The notes: generated by a model from the sequence alone, not told the origin. 64,000 bases of DNA from an uncultured Clostridia bacterium (GCA_947630725.1 CANRIS010000001.1:185446-249445), one strand, 5' to 3'. Shown: positions 55,012 through 63,652, numbered from the stretch's first letter. Numbers and translations: made by a program.

Positions 55012-55827
55012 TCAGAAAGCGTCCTGCGCCGGGCTGTCGCTGTCCAAAATAAATTTCTCATCCCTGAGCCTTCTGATATACTCCTCCGCCTTTTCCCTGT
55101 CGGCAAGCGAAGCGTCCAGCTTAAGCCCAAAAAGAATATTTGTGCCGTCATAGGCCGGGTTTTCGCATATTTCACCGCTTTTTTCATCAAAGGAATATGT
55201 GCTGCCGGATATAAACGTCTCGTCCGAAACGGCAATATATATTTTTCTGTCCGCAAAGCATTCTATATCGTCACATTCTATCATTCTGTACATAACTCCG
55301 TCAATTATTTTTTCCGTATATCCGCCATTCATAGTCGCAATATTCAACTGCCACGGCTTGTAGCCTTCTATCAGCGGAGATACGCATATATGACCGCTGT
55401 CGTCATAGCTCATATCGGCGCCGTCAGTCCTTTCTGCGGCAACAACGGCATAGGTTCTGCCCTTCAGATCATCGCCGAGGTTCAGAGCGTTCAGTTCCTT
55501 TCCCGATGCAACGCCCAACAGAGCTGCCCGATAATCCCCGTCTGTGACAGCCTCGGAAGAACAGGGATCATTTTTAAAATATTCGGCAAGCTTAGGCTTG
55601 TCAAGCTCCTCTGCGACCTCATACGCAGACAGATATTTATACGCCGCAAACGCCGTACTGCTTAATACCAGCAACACCGCCGCCGCAATTATGGCAGTCC
55701 TTGCAATTATGTTCCTTTTATTTTTCATTCCAAGCTCCTTTCCGCCAATGTCCGTCCGAAGATCAAAAGATGACAAAATACTTTCCGAATGTTCCCTCAT
55801 ACGCCTTTCAAATTCTTCCATATTCAT
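55012..55827 (-). CDS. anti-sigma factor-like membrane protein
   Basis: A 271-residue protein. A short cytoplasmic N-terminus (1-37; MEEFERRMREHSESILSSFDLRTD) is followed by one helix (about 42-63) and an extracytoplasmic domain (65-271). It is encoded right after an ECF sigma factor and overlaps it by four bases, the standard arrangement for a membrane anti-sigma partner. The outer domain (YRMIECDDIECFADRKIYIAVSD) resembles DUF4179-like sensors only loosely. Confidence 0.78.
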   Translation of the reverse strand: MNMEEFERRMREHSESILSSFDLRTDIGGKELGMKNKRNIIARTAIIAAAVLLVLSSTAFAAYKYLSAYEVAEELDKPKLAEYFKNDPCSSEAVTDGDYRAALLGVASGKELNALNLGDDLKGRTYAVVAAERTDGADMSYDDSGHICVSPLIEGYKPWQLNIATMNGGYTEKIIDGVMYRMIECDDIECFADRKIYIAVSDETFISGSTYSFDEKSGEICENPAYDGTNILFGLKLDASLADREKAEEYIRRLRDEKFILDSDSPAQDAF

Positions 55828-56294
55828 TCATCATCACCTCCGCACAGATCCTTTTTTAACATTTTCAAAGCCTTTTTGGTACGATATTTTACCGTGGATA
55901 CCGACTGTCCCATAACCTTCGCGATCTGTTCATACGTCATATCATTATAATAATACAGCGTTATATATACGGACAATTCTCCTCCCAATCTGCACACAGC
56001 GTCAAGTATCTCAATATCGGACTCGGATGATCTGCAAAACACATTCATATTATCCGACAGCCCGTCAGCATATTTGCGTTTTCTGAGCATATCCCTGCAT
56101 TTGTTTATAAGAATGCGTGTTATCCACGTTTTGAAAAGCTCCCTGTCCTTAAGTCCGCCATACGCCCTTAACGCCGACAGCGCCGCCTCCTGCAGACAAT
56201 CCTTTGCGTCCTCGGTGTTATGCACATAGCCGACAGCCGTCAAAAACAACGCCTTTTCGCACTCTCTGTACTTCCGTTCAAAATCCTCATACAT
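55824..56294 (-). CDS. ECF RNA polymerase sigma factor
   Basis: A 156-residue sigma-70 family ECF protein. Region 2 is EKALFLTAVGYVHNTEDAKDCLQEAALSALRAY, with WITRILINKCRDMLRKRK. Region 4 is LSVYITLYYYNDMTYEQIAKVMGQSVSTVKYRTKKALKMLKKDL, holding the -35-binding helix-turn-helix. ATG 56294 follows AAAGGAGAC; the frame to 56369 lacks a ribosome site. It should be held by the membrane protein encoded next. Confidence 0.94.
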   Translation of the reverse strand: MYEDFERKYRECEKALFLTAVGYVHNTEDAKDCLQEAALSALRAYGGLKDRELFKTWITRILINKCRDMLRKRKYADGLSDNMNVFCRSSESDIEILDAVCRLGGELSVYITLYYYNDMTYEQIAKVMGQSVSTVKYRTKKALKMLKKDLCGGDDE

Positions 56295-56338
56295 TTTTGT
56301 CTCCTTTCTTCTTTTTTCGTAAAAGCCTTTACACTTAT

Positions 56339-56366
56339 TAGACGATCCCCAAAACAAAAAAGTCAA
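56339..56366 (-). promoter_or_regulatory. possible promoter of the sigma/anti-sigma pair
   Basis: On the minus strand TTGACT (56366-56361), then CGTC (56344-56341 with flank) and TCTAAT. The CGTC near -10 is typical for ECF-read promoters, so self-activation is possible. Confidence 0.3.
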
Positions 56367-56474
56367 CATATTTTTTTAATTTTTTCTTATCGCAGCCGTT
56401 CTCTCGGCTTACAGGCTATGCTAAATATCTCAATCTTATGCAAAATTGTTTTTTGGAAATTATATTTTTTTACA

Positions 56475-56515
56475 TAAAAAATAAATGTTGAGATCTTTTT
56501 GACCCCAACATTTAT
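56475..56515 (-). terminator. terminator after the amidohydrolase gene
   Basis: On the minus strand ATAAATGTTG pairs perfectly with CAACATTTAT (56506-56515 and 56481-56490), followed by TTTTTT. Confidence 0.85.
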
Positions 56516-56545
56516 TATAAGGCTGTTTTCTCAAATTTTGTATGG

Positions 56546-57343
56546 TTACGGGTTAAGAAGCTTCAGGGCGTTTTCGCCCATTATTGCGTTTCTTATTTTT
56601 TCATCGGGCAAAAGCTCAGCCATTTGTTCAATGTATTCTTTCTGACCGCTCCACGGGCTGTCTGTGGAAAAAAGTATTTTTTCATAGCCGTGCTTTTCGA
56701 TTATTCTGTAAAATTGTTCCTTTTCGATATATTCCAGACAAAACGCCGTATCGAGCCATACGTCCTTGCCGCACAGAAGCTCCTCTACGCTGTCCCACTG
56801 CTTCCAACCGCCAAGATGCGCAAGAACAAGCTTTTCAGGCTTTATTTCGTCTATGACTGCGAGTATTTTTTCGGGCGGACAGCGCACGGGATCGGGATAA
56901 CCTATGTCAATGCCCGAATGTACCGTTATTATAAGTCCCAGAGCAGACGCCTCATAAATAACCCGCCGACAGGCAATATCGTCAATAAAAATATCCTGAT
57001 AATCGGGGTGGAGCTTTATGCCCGGGAATCCCATACTTTTTATTGTACGGAGCTCCTCCTTATAGTTTCCGCTTTCGGGGTGGATCCCTCCGAAGGAAAT
57101 TATACTTCCGTCATATTTTTCGTTCACCTCATAGGCAAAGCGGTTTATGGAGTTAAACTGACTCGGCTTTGTCGCAACGGGAAGAACGATGGAAATATCC
57201 GTTCCGCTGTCCTGCATACTTCTGTACAGTCCCGATACCGTGCCATCGGTTTTGTTTTTTATTCCGCTTTTTTCCGACAGGAATTTTATTGTCGCAGGAG
57301 CTATTTTATCCGGAAAAATATGTGTGTGAAAATCTACTGTCAT
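56546..57343 (-). CDS. amidohydrolase family protein (ACMSD/TatD-like)
   Basis: A 265-residue TIM-barrel metal hydrolase. Metal ligands are DFHTHIFPD at the N-terminus, LHPDYQD, TVHSGIDIGYPDP, LAHLGGWKQWDSV, and the final Asp in LFSTDSPWSGQ. The layout fits the amidohydrolase_2 group of decarboxylases and hydrolases. It begins 3 bases after the phenylacetate-CoA ligase gene, so the two are one operon. A joint aromatic-acid role is inferred. Confidence 0.88.
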   Translation of the reverse strand: MTVDFHTHIFPDKIAPATIKFLSEKSGIKNKTDGTVSGLYRSMQDSGTDISIVLPVATKPSQFNSINRFAYEVNEKYDGSIISFGGIHPESGNYKEELRTIKSMGFPGIKLHPDYQDIFIDDIACRRVIYEASALGLIITVHSGIDIGYPDPVRCPPEKILAVIDEIKPEKLVLAHLGGWKQWDSVEELLCGKDVWLDTAFCLEYIEKEQFYRIIEKHGYEKILFSTDSPWSGQKEYIEQMAELLPDEKIRNAIMGENALKLLNP

Positions 57344-57346
57344 AAT

Positions 57347-58666
57347 TTATTTCAATGCGCTTTCTTCAAAGAGATGTCTGTTGTCGATTATTCTTACTGC
57401 CTTGCCCTCGCTCCTCGGTATCGTCTTTGGCTTGACGAGCTTGACCTTTACGGCTATGCCGAGCATAGATTTGAGCTTTGACACAAGCAGCTTTTCACGA
57501 TCTGCCCAATCTGCGGCATCCTTCGGGGGATTTTCGCTTACCCACTCGACATCGCACTCAATTGTATCAGAATTGTTCTTTCTGTCAACTATAAGCTGAT
57601 AGTTTGCCTCATATCCGTTGTTGAGCAGAACGGTTTCTATCTGTGACGGGAATACGTTTACGCCCTTTACGATAAGCATATCGTCACTTCTTCCAAGGGG
57701 CTTGCTCATTCTTATATGAGTTCTTCCGCAGGAGCATTTTTTGCGTGAAAGCACGCATATGTCACGGGTTCTGTATCTGATAAGGGGAAATGCTTTCTTC
57801 GTTATGCAAGTGAAAACAAGCTCGCCCTTTTCGCCCTCGGGCAGAACCTCTCCTGTTTCGGGATCAATGACCTCGGCGATAAAGTGATCTTCGTTTATGT
57901 GCATACCCTTTTGTTCGCTGCACTCAAACGAAACGCCGGGGCCGCTTATTTCCGTAAGTCCGTATATGTCATATGCCTTTATGCCGAGAGAGCTTTCTAT
58001 TCCTCGGCGCATCTCCTCTGTCCACGCCTCAGCCCCGAATATACCTGCCTTGAGCTTTATGCGATCCTTTACGCCCATTTCTCTTATGCTTTCGCCCAGA
58101 TAAGCAGCATATGAGGGAGTACAGCAAAGAATTGTGGAGCCAAGATCCGTCATAAACTGAATCTGTCTCTCGGTGTTTCCCGATGACATAGGCAGTGTGA
58201 GCGAACCTATCATATGAGAGCCTCCGTTAAGACCTGGGCCTCCCGTAAAAAGTCCGTAGCCGTAGCACACATGCACAACGTCTTCCTTTGTGCCGCCTGC
58301 CGCAACAATGGCTCTTGCGCAGCAGGTATCCCAGATATGTATATCCTCCATGGTATAGAACGCCACAACTCGTCTGCCTGTTGTGCCGCTTGTGGACTGT
58401 ATCCTTACGCAGTCCTCCAAAGGTACGGCAAGAAAGCCATAGGGATATTGATCCCTCAGATCGTCCTTGTTTATAAAGGGCAGTTTGCTGAGATCCTCAA
58501 TGCCTCTTATATCCTCGGGCTTTACTCCTGCCTCGTCCATTTTGTTTCTATAAAATTCAACATTTTTATAAACGTGCTTTATCTGCTCAACAAGTCTTTT
58601 GCTTTGCAGCTTTTTTATTTCTTCAACGGGCATGGTTTCGATTTCGGGGTTAAAATAGTTGCTCAT
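57347..58666 (-). CDS. paaK: phenylacetate-CoA ligase
   Basis: A 439-residue adenylate-forming ligase. It has IQSTSGTTGRRVVAFYT (phosphate loop), CYGYGLFTGGPGLNGGSHMIG, YDIYGLTEISGPGVSFEC, LIRYRTRDICVL, and GRSDDMLIVKGVNVFPSQIE, which are PaaK hallmarks. It joins CoA to phenylacetate or indoleacetate-type acids. In anaerobic gut bacteria, these ligases often serve indoleacetate/phenylacetate formation by 2-oxoacid oxidoreductase neighbours, which are absent here. AAGGAGAAC precedes the ATG. Confidence 0.93.
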   Translation of the reverse strand: MSNYFNPEIETMPVEEIKKLQSKRLVEQIKHVYKNVEFYRNKMDEAGVKPEDIRGIEDLSKLPFINKDDLRDQYPYGFLAVPLEDCVRIQSTSGTTGRRVVAFYTMEDIHIWDTCCARAIVAAGGTKEDVVHVCYGYGLFTGGPGLNGGSHMIGSLTLPMSSGNTERQIQFMTDLGSTILCCTPSYAAYLGESIREMGVKDRIKLKAGIFGAEAWTEEMRRGIESSLGIKAYDIYGLTEISGPGVSFECSEQKGMHINEDHFIAEVIDPETGEVLPEGEKGELVFTCITKKAFPLIRYRTRDICVLSRKKCSCGRTHIRMSKPLGRSDDMLIVKGVNVFPSQIETVLLNNGYEANYQLIVDRKNNSDTIECDVEWVSENPPKDAADWADREKLLVSKLKSMLGIAVKVKLVKPKTIPRSEGKAVRIIDNRHLFEESALK

Positions 58667-58717
58667 AAGCTTTTGTTCTCCTTTTTTATTTTGCCTATAC
58701 TCATTGAGTAGCTTTTA

Positions 58718-58755
58718 TTTATGTGTATATATGTATATATGTGTATATATGTTAT
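58718..58755. repeat. short tandem repeat of TGTGTATATA type
   Basis: TGTGTATATATGTATATATG and a second TGTGTATATATG unit form a simple AT-rich tandem array upstream of paaK and downstream of the xylulokinase gene. It may breathe easily but has no named role. Confidence 0.55.
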
Positions 58756-58817
58756 GTTTTATGTTTGCGCTGTTGTTCTTGCATAAAGCCTGTCGTGCAG
58801 GATAATAAGCATATGTA

Positions 58818-60311
58818 TCAATCGTTTTTAATAAGGAGTTTGAAGTTTTCCTTATTTGATTTATAGAGCTGTCTGAAAACGGGATATATTTTTTTGTATA
58901 TCTCTGTGTTTTCGGATGGAATAATTTCTCTCACTGCCTTTACGTTGCTGCCCTTTGCGCTTTCAAAATCGGGCGCAAGTCCCGAGCCTACAATGGCTAT
59001 AACGGCTGCTCCGTAGGAGGGTCCCTCTTCTATGTTGAGTACCTTTAAAGGCACTCCGAGAATATCCGCAAAGATCTGCCCCCAGAGCTTTGACTTGGCT
59101 CCTCCTCCCGTTATGAATATTTCATCGAGAGCGGTGAATTTTACGACCTCCTCATACAGATCCCTTATGGCAAAGCCTACGCCCTCCATAACCGAGCGGA
59201 TAATATTGCCCTTTTCGCATCCGCCGAAAATGCCGAAGAAAACTCCCCTTGCATTCGGGTCGTTGTGAGGCGATCTTTCTCCGAAAAGATAGGGCAGAAA
59301 GATAAGTCCGCCGCTGCCCGCAGGCACTTTTTCGGCAAGTACGTTCAGATCGTCAAAGGAAAGATTTTCAAAAAATGTCCTTTTTGTCCAGTTGAGAGCC
59401 TCGCCTGCGCAGAGCATACAGCCCATAGCATAGCAGCTGTCGGGAGCCGAATAGTTGAAAAGGTGAACACCGCCCGTCACCTCGGAATTTATTTCGGGGA
59501 CATAGCCTATGACTGTACCGCTTGTGCCTATGCTTATTACTCCCTGACCCTTTTTGATAACTCCGTTTCCTATAGCGGCGCAGCTGTTGTCGGCTCCTCC
59601 TGCCACAACGGTACAATTTTCGGCAAGACCTATCTCGCCGCAAAGCTCTTTTTTAACGCTGCCGACAATGCCTGTTGAGGGAATGACCTCCGGGAGTATG
59701 TCAATGCTTACTCCTACCTTTTTGCACAGTTCCTCGGACCAGCGGCAGTTTCTTACATCAAACAAGAGCGTGCCTGCGGCGTCCGAAACGTCTGTTTTGA
59801 GGCTGCCTGTCAGCATATAGTTTATATAGTCCTTGGGCATAACGACTTTGTTTATTTTTTCGTAGTTTTCGGGTTCGTTTTCTTTAAGCCACAATATCTT
59901 GGGCAGAGTGAAACCCTCCAGAGCAAGATTGCAGGTCATTTTCAGAAGCTCGTCTGCTCCTCCCGCAAGCTCGAATATCTCCTTCACCTGAGCCGTTGTC
60001 CTTGTGTCGTTCCATAAAAGCGCAGGTCTTATGACTGCATTGTCCTTGTCCATAAAAACCGATGAATGCATCTGACCCGATGTAGCCACAGCGGTGATCT
60101 TTCCCTTTGCCGGAGGGTTGTCCTCTACCAGCTTTTTAAGGGTTTTCAGGGTATTATCCCACCAGACGGATGGCTTTTGTTCAACCCTTCCCCCGGGATA
60201 AAAATCAGGGGTATAGCTTGTCTGCGCCGAAGCTATGATTTTTCCCCCTTCGTCCACAAGCAGACACTTGACTCCGCTTGTACCAAGATCTATTCCCACA
60301 ACATAATTCAT
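58818..60311 (-). CDS. xylB: xylulokinase (FGGY family)
   Basis: A 497-residue sugar kinase. The ATP-binding start is MNYVVGIDLGTSGVKCLLVD, followed by WWDNTLKTL, SGQMHSSVFMD, RPALLWNDTRT, and GGGAKSKLWGQIFADILGVPL near the end. The SGQMH and WNDTRT motifs are characteristic for D-xylulose kinase. It feeds xylose or arabinose-derived xylulose into the pentose phosphate pathway. ATG 60311 has AAAGGAGG upstream; the longer frame to 60341 lacks it. Confidence 0.94.
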   Translation of the reverse strand: MNYVVGIDLGTSGVKCLLVDEGGKIIASAQTSYTPDFYPGGRVEQKPSVWWDNTLKTLKKLVEDNPPAKGKITAVATSGQMHSSVFMDKDNAVIRPALLWNDTRTTAQVKEIFELAGGADELLKMTCNLALEGFTLPKILWLKENEPENYEKINKVVMPKDYINYMLTGSLKTDVSDAAGTLLFDVRNCRWSEELCKKVGVSIDILPEVIPSTGIVGSVKKELCGEIGLAENCTVVAGGADNSCAAIGNGVIKKGQGVISIGTSGTVIGYVPEINSEVTGGVHLFNYSAPDSCYAMGCMLCAGEALNWTKRTFFENLSFDDLNVLAEKVPAGSGGLIFLPYLFGERSPHNDPNARGVFFGIFGGCEKGNIIRSVMEGVGFAIRDLYEEVVKFTALDEIFITGGGAKSKLWGQIFADILGVPLKVLNIEEGPSYGAAVIAIVGSGLAPDFESAKGSNVKAVREIIPSENTEIYKKIYPVFRQLYKSNKENFKLLIKND

Positions 60312-60324
60312 AAAAAAACCTCCT

Positions 60325-60738
60325 TTATGCCTTTGGCTCAATATCTATGGCCTCAAGGCTTTCTACCTCCTTAAGCTTTCCCGTTATAATACAGCCGGGA
60401 GTAACAACACATATTATATCCTGAGAATTTTTGCCTACAAAGCTCCCCAGAAAGCTTTTTTTGTTTGAAAGCGTAACCTTGACAGCCATACCTCTTTTGA
60501 AGGCGTTCCCTCTAAATTCTATATTCTCTATGGGAAAAAGACTGTGGCACCTTTCCATGATCTCGCCAAGCTCATAGGTTCCCTTGCTTATCTGAGGCAT
60601 CATTCTGACAAGCCGTCTTATTTTTATTATGCTCATTATCGTCCATGTCAGCACAAAAGATAACAGAGCCGCATACAGTACATCGGCAAGGCTTGTCACA
60701 AACATATATTTACCTATATAATACACATATCCGTTCAA
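60325..60738 (-). CDS. small membrane-anchored hypothetical protein
   Basis: A 137-residue protein, not recognised. It has one helix (about 14-36: SLADVLYAALLSFVLTWTIMSII), a basic patch (KIRRLVR), and a soluble cytoplasmic domain. The end (VKVTLSNKKSFLGSFVGKNSQDIICVVTPGCIITGKL) has the look of a small beta-barrel such as an SH3-like fold. It overlaps the DUF815 ATPase gene by four bases, so it may tether or serve that ATPase. A start at the internal ATG (about 60705) is possible. Confidence 0.72.
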   Translation of the reverse strand: MNGYVYYIGKYMFVTSLADVLYAALLSFVLTWTIMSIIKIRRLVRMMPQISKGTYELGEIMERCHSLFPIENIEFRGNAFKRGMAVKVTLSNKKSFLGSFVGKNSQDIICVVTPGCIITGKLKEVESLEAIDIEPKA

Positions 60739-61874
60739 GAGTCGTCACCTCCGCATATAAGACTTTCAACAAACTGTCTTGCCGTTCTTCCCGAGCGTCC
60801 GCCTGCAGACAGTTCAAACGCCTTTGCCGCAGCTATAAGCTCTTCATCGGCTTCAAGTCCGTGTTCATTGGCTATTCCCTTTACGATTTCAAGATATTCC
60901 TTGGGTCCCGGACGGGAGAATGTCAGCTTAAGCCCGAATCTGTCCGACAGAGACATTTTTTCGTTTAACTGATCCATTGTATGAAGCTCGCCCTTCTGAG
61001 AAATATCGCCTCTGTCCTCCCATTTTTCGGCTATTATGTGTCTGCGGTTTGAAGTCGCATAAAAAACAACATTTGAAGGCTTTGACTCTGCGCTTCCTTC
61101 AAGGACGCTCTTTAAATATTTGTATGACGTTTCCTCCGCCTCGAAAGACAGATCATCTATAAAAATAATAAATTTCAGACCACGATCGGAGAGCTTGTGC
61201 ATAATTTCGGGCAGATAATGTGTTCTTTCCTTGGGGACTTCTATAAGCCGCAAGCCCCTGCTTTGGAACCTGTTTACAAGAGCCTTTACGGAAGAAGACT
61301 TTCCCGTTCCTCTTGCTCCCGTAAGAAGTACGTTTCTTGCAGGCTTTCCTTCAAGGAAGGAAACCGTATTGTCAAGCAAGGCTTTTTTCTGATAATCATA
61401 GCAGAATATGTTGTCAAGTGAAATGGGGTCAAAAGCCTTTACGGGGACAAGCTCGCCGCTGCCTGTGAGCCTGAAACCCTTGTAAAGAGCCTGAAGGCCG
61501 CAGCCCCTTTCTCTGTAAAATTTCGCAAGTCTGTTTGTCAGGGCAGATGCGTTTTCAAAAATTTCACAAAATTCTTCTGTTATATCCTCATCGGCAGCTT
61601 TAAGGGGAACATAGTTTCTGAAAAGCTCGGGGGAATCATAGTCCTTGAAGGTTCTGACAAGATTTTCTATCTCACTTTCTGCAAGAGCGTATAGCCCCGA
61701 CGCTTTCTTTATAATGCCCTTTTCGCAGGCAAGAGAAAATATGTTTTCGCTCGTAATAAGCTTATGGATAAAATACTTAAGGACAATATCTCCCGACATA
61801 CCGTTTTGTTCCGCAAAAACGGGATAATTGACCTTATCGGGACAGATGGGTTCAAAAATATACATATGCGTCAC
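60735..61874 (-). CDS. DUF815-type AAA ATPase
   Basis: A 379-residue ATPase. Walker A is LLTGARGTGKSSSVKALV (about 182-198), Walker B is FIIFIDDLSFE, and sensor 1 is VVFYATSNRRH. The FSRPGPKEYLEIVKGIANEHGL stretch is the C-terminal AAA lid. The N-terminal about 150 residues are helical and unassigned. DUF815 proteins are widespread in anaerobes, but their function is not known. It is the first gene of a unit with the small membrane protein and the xylulokinase. Confidence 0.9.
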   Translation of the reverse strand: MTHMYIFEPICPDKVNYPVFAEQNGMSGDIVLKYFIHKLITSENIFSLACEKGIIKKASGLYALAESEIENLVRTFKDYDSPELFRNYVPLKAADEDITEEFCEIFENASALTNRLAKFYRERGCGLQALYKGFRLTGSGELVPVKAFDPISLDNIFCYDYQKKALLDNTVSFLEGKPARNVLLTGARGTGKSSSVKALVNRFQSRGLRLIEVPKERTHYLPEIMHKLSDRGLKFIIFIDDLSFEAEETSYKYLKSVLEGSAESKPSNVVFYATSNRRHIIAEKWEDRGDISQKGELHTMDQLNEKMSLSDRFGLKLTFSRPGPKEYLEIVKGIANEHGLEADEELIAAAKAFELSAGGRSGRTARQFVESLICGGDDS

Positions 61875-61944
61875 GCTTTCGTTTGAATATAATTATATAT
61901 AATTGATGCAAAGAACACAGTTTATTAAAAAATTTTCGCTCGCA

Positions 61945-62094
61945 CCTTTGCTTTCGGAGTACCTGCGGTACTCCCAAAACAAAGGCGGAGCCGTAAGGGG
62001 GCGGCGCTCCGAACCGATTTCATCGGTTCGGAGCTGCTCCTGCTGCCTGCGGCAGCAGGAGCGTACCTTTGCCTACGGCAAAGGTACGCCGCCC
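61945..62094. repeat. GC-rich multi-hairpin element, copy 2
   Basis: Same order as copy 1: CCTTTG/CAAAGG (61945-61950, 61980-61985) around GGAGTACC-TGC-GGTACTCC (61956-61974); outer stem GGGCGGC (61999-62005) with GCCGCCC (62088-62094); hairpins at 62007-62033 (CTCCGAACCGAT arm), 62036-62062 (GCTCCTGCTGCC arm) and 62063-62087 (GTACCTTTGCC arm). Linker bases match copy 1 almost exactly, while arm changes are paired. It fills most of the 422-base gap between the DUF815 gene and ychF. Confidence 0.85.
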
Positions 62095-62120
62095 AATACT
62101 TTAATATCGTCGCAAGCTAC

Positions 62121-62267
62121 CGGAGCCGACAAAACGGCTGCCGAAGGCGGCCCCCGTACCCGGCGGGCAGCCGGGTACGCCCCCTGAAGGGGCGGAAAGC
62201 CCCAAAGCAGCTCGGCAGATTTTCATATGTTTGTATGTTTACAGGGTTTTCCGCCCCTTCAGGGGGC
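62121..62267. repeat. palindromic cluster with a perfect 20-base inverted repeat
   Basis: GCCCCCTGAAGGGGCGGAAA (62179-62198) and its exact reverse complement (62248-62267) face each other across 49 bases. To the left are AGCCG-ACAAAA-CGGCT (62124-62139), a CTGCCGA/TCGGCAG stem (62138-62144, 62212-62218), and CGTACCCGG with CCGGGTACG (62155-62179). It directly follows the second multi-hairpin element and lies 30 bases past the ychF stop, so part of it may end ychF transcription. Confidence 0.75.
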
Positions 62268-62296
62268 TAAGGAAAGCAAATCAAAAATATATGCTA

Positions 62297-63391
62297 TCAC
62301 ACGTTGAATCTGAAAAGAACAACGTCTCCATCCTTAAAGATATAATCTTTTCCTTCGCTTCTGTAGACTCCCGCCTCCTTTGCGGCAGCCACCGAGCCAA
62401 GCCTCACGAGATCGTCATATGTAACGACCTCCGCCCGTATAAATCCCTTTTCAAAGTCCGAATGAATTTTTCCGGCAGCTTTCGGTGCCTTTGTACCTTT
62501 TTCGATAGTCCACGCGCGGCACTCCTTTTCTCCTGCCGTCAGATAGCTCATAAGTCCCAAAAGCTCATAGCTTGCCTTTATAAGCCTGTCAAGACCGCTC
62601 TCTGAAAGCCCCAGCTCTTCAAGAAATTCGGCCTTTTCATCAGGCTCCAATCCGGCGATCTCCTCTTCTATTTTGGCACATATTACAAAAACTCCATCGC
62701 CGTTTTGGGCTGCATGTTCTCTTACGACTTTGGTATATTCGTTTTCTCCGCCGTCAGCAAGGCAGTCCTCGTCTACATTTGCTGCGTACAGCACGGGTTT
62801 GAGGGTCAGAAGATTAAGCCCCTTTGCGATTTCCCTGTCCTCCTCATCGGAAAATTCCAACGTGGCGGGCGAAACCCCCTCCTGAAGGCAGGCTTTTATT
62901 TTTTTGAGTATTTCAATCTCTTTTTTCAGGCTCTTATCGGACATAGCCTGCTTTTCGGTTTTTGCGAGTCTCCTGTCTATTATTTCGAGATCAGAGAGCA
63001 TCAGTTCAAGGTCTATGGTTTCTATATCCGCCAGAGGATTTATTTTTGAATCCACATGGACCACATTTGAATCCTCAAAGCATCTCACCACATGGACAAC
63101 AGCGTCTACCTCTCTTATATGCGAAAGAAACTTGTTGCCGAGACCCTCTCCCTTTGAGGCGCCTCTTACCAGTCCGGCTATATCCACAAATTCTATTACA
63201 GCAGGTGTGATTTTTTTCGTATTATACATTTTCCCCAACACGTCAAGTCTTTTGTCGGGAACAGCCGCTATCCCCACATTTGGGTCAATGGTACAGAAGG
63301 GATAGTTTGCGGCCTCTGCGCCTCCTCCCGTAAGAGAATTGAAAAGCGTAGACTTTCCCACATTGGGAAGTCCGATAATACCCAGTTTCAT
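62297..63391 (-). CDS. ychF: redox-regulated ATPase YchF (OLA1 family)
   Basis: A 364-residue Obg-like ATPase. GLPNVGKSTLFNSLTGG is the P-loop, FVDIAGLVRGASKGEGLGNKFL is switch II, and the specificity motif reads YAANVDE in place of NKxD, as in YchF/OLA1 proteins that prefer ATP. The TGS domain closes the C-terminus (GKIHSDFEKGFIRAEVVTYDDL). It binds ribosomes and stress pathways. GGAAAGAGGAC precedes the ATG. Confidence 0.97.
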   Translation of the reverse strand: MKLGIIGLPNVGKSTLFNSLTGGGAEAANYPFCTIDPNVGIAAVPDKRLDVLGKMYNTKKITPAVIEFVDIAGLVRGASKGEGLGNKFLSHIREVDAVVHVVRCFEDSNVVHVDSKINPLADIETIDLELMLSDLEIIDRRLAKTEKQAMSDKSLKKEIEILKKIKACLQEGVSPATLEFSDEEDREIAKGLNLLTLKPVLYAANVDEDCLADGGENEYTKVVREHAAQNGDGVFVICAKIEEEIAGLEPDEKAEFLEELGLSESGLDRLIKASYELLGLMSYLTAGEKECRAWTIEKGTKAPKAAGKIHSDFEKGFIRAEVVTYDDLVRLGSVAAAKEAGVYRSEGKDYIFKDGDVVLFRFNV

Positions 63392-63413
63392 TTAGTCCTC
63401 TTTCCTTTCCAAA

Positions 63414-63454
63414 ATAAAAAACGGCATTATAAACACCCTTCAAATGCCGTTTTG
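63414..63454 (-). terminator. terminator after the 60-residue protein gene
   Basis: On the minus strand AAAACGGCAT pairs with ATGCCGTTTT across a 16-base loop, followed by a T-rich run. Confidence 0.85.
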
Positions 63455-63469
63455 AAATTCATTGTCTCA

Positions 63470-63652
63470 TCAAGAGTTTTTTCCGGCAATAAAGCCCATA
63501 AGCAGACCGTTAATAAATACTGCGCCGGCTGCTGCACAAAGGGCAGCTATGACCTTTGATTTATCCTTCTTAGGAATAACCACGCAATTTTTCTTGGGTG
63601 CCTCCTGAGCTTCCTTAGCCTTATTTCTGTAATGTACTCTAGCGCTTGCCAT
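63470..63652 (-). CDS. small basic membrane-anchored hypothetical protein
   Basis: A 60-residue protein, not recognised. A basic, hydrophilic N-terminal half (MASARVHYRNKAKEAQEAPKK) is followed by one C-terminal helix (VIAALCAAAGAVFINGLLMGFIAG). ATG 63652 has GGAGG ten bases upstream; a TTG at 63658 is closer. It has its own terminator. The ychF gene follows on the same strand. Confidence 0.7.
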   Translation of the reverse strand: MASARVHYRNKAKEAQEAPKKNCVVIPKKDKSKVIAALCAAAGAVFINGLLMGFIAGKNS

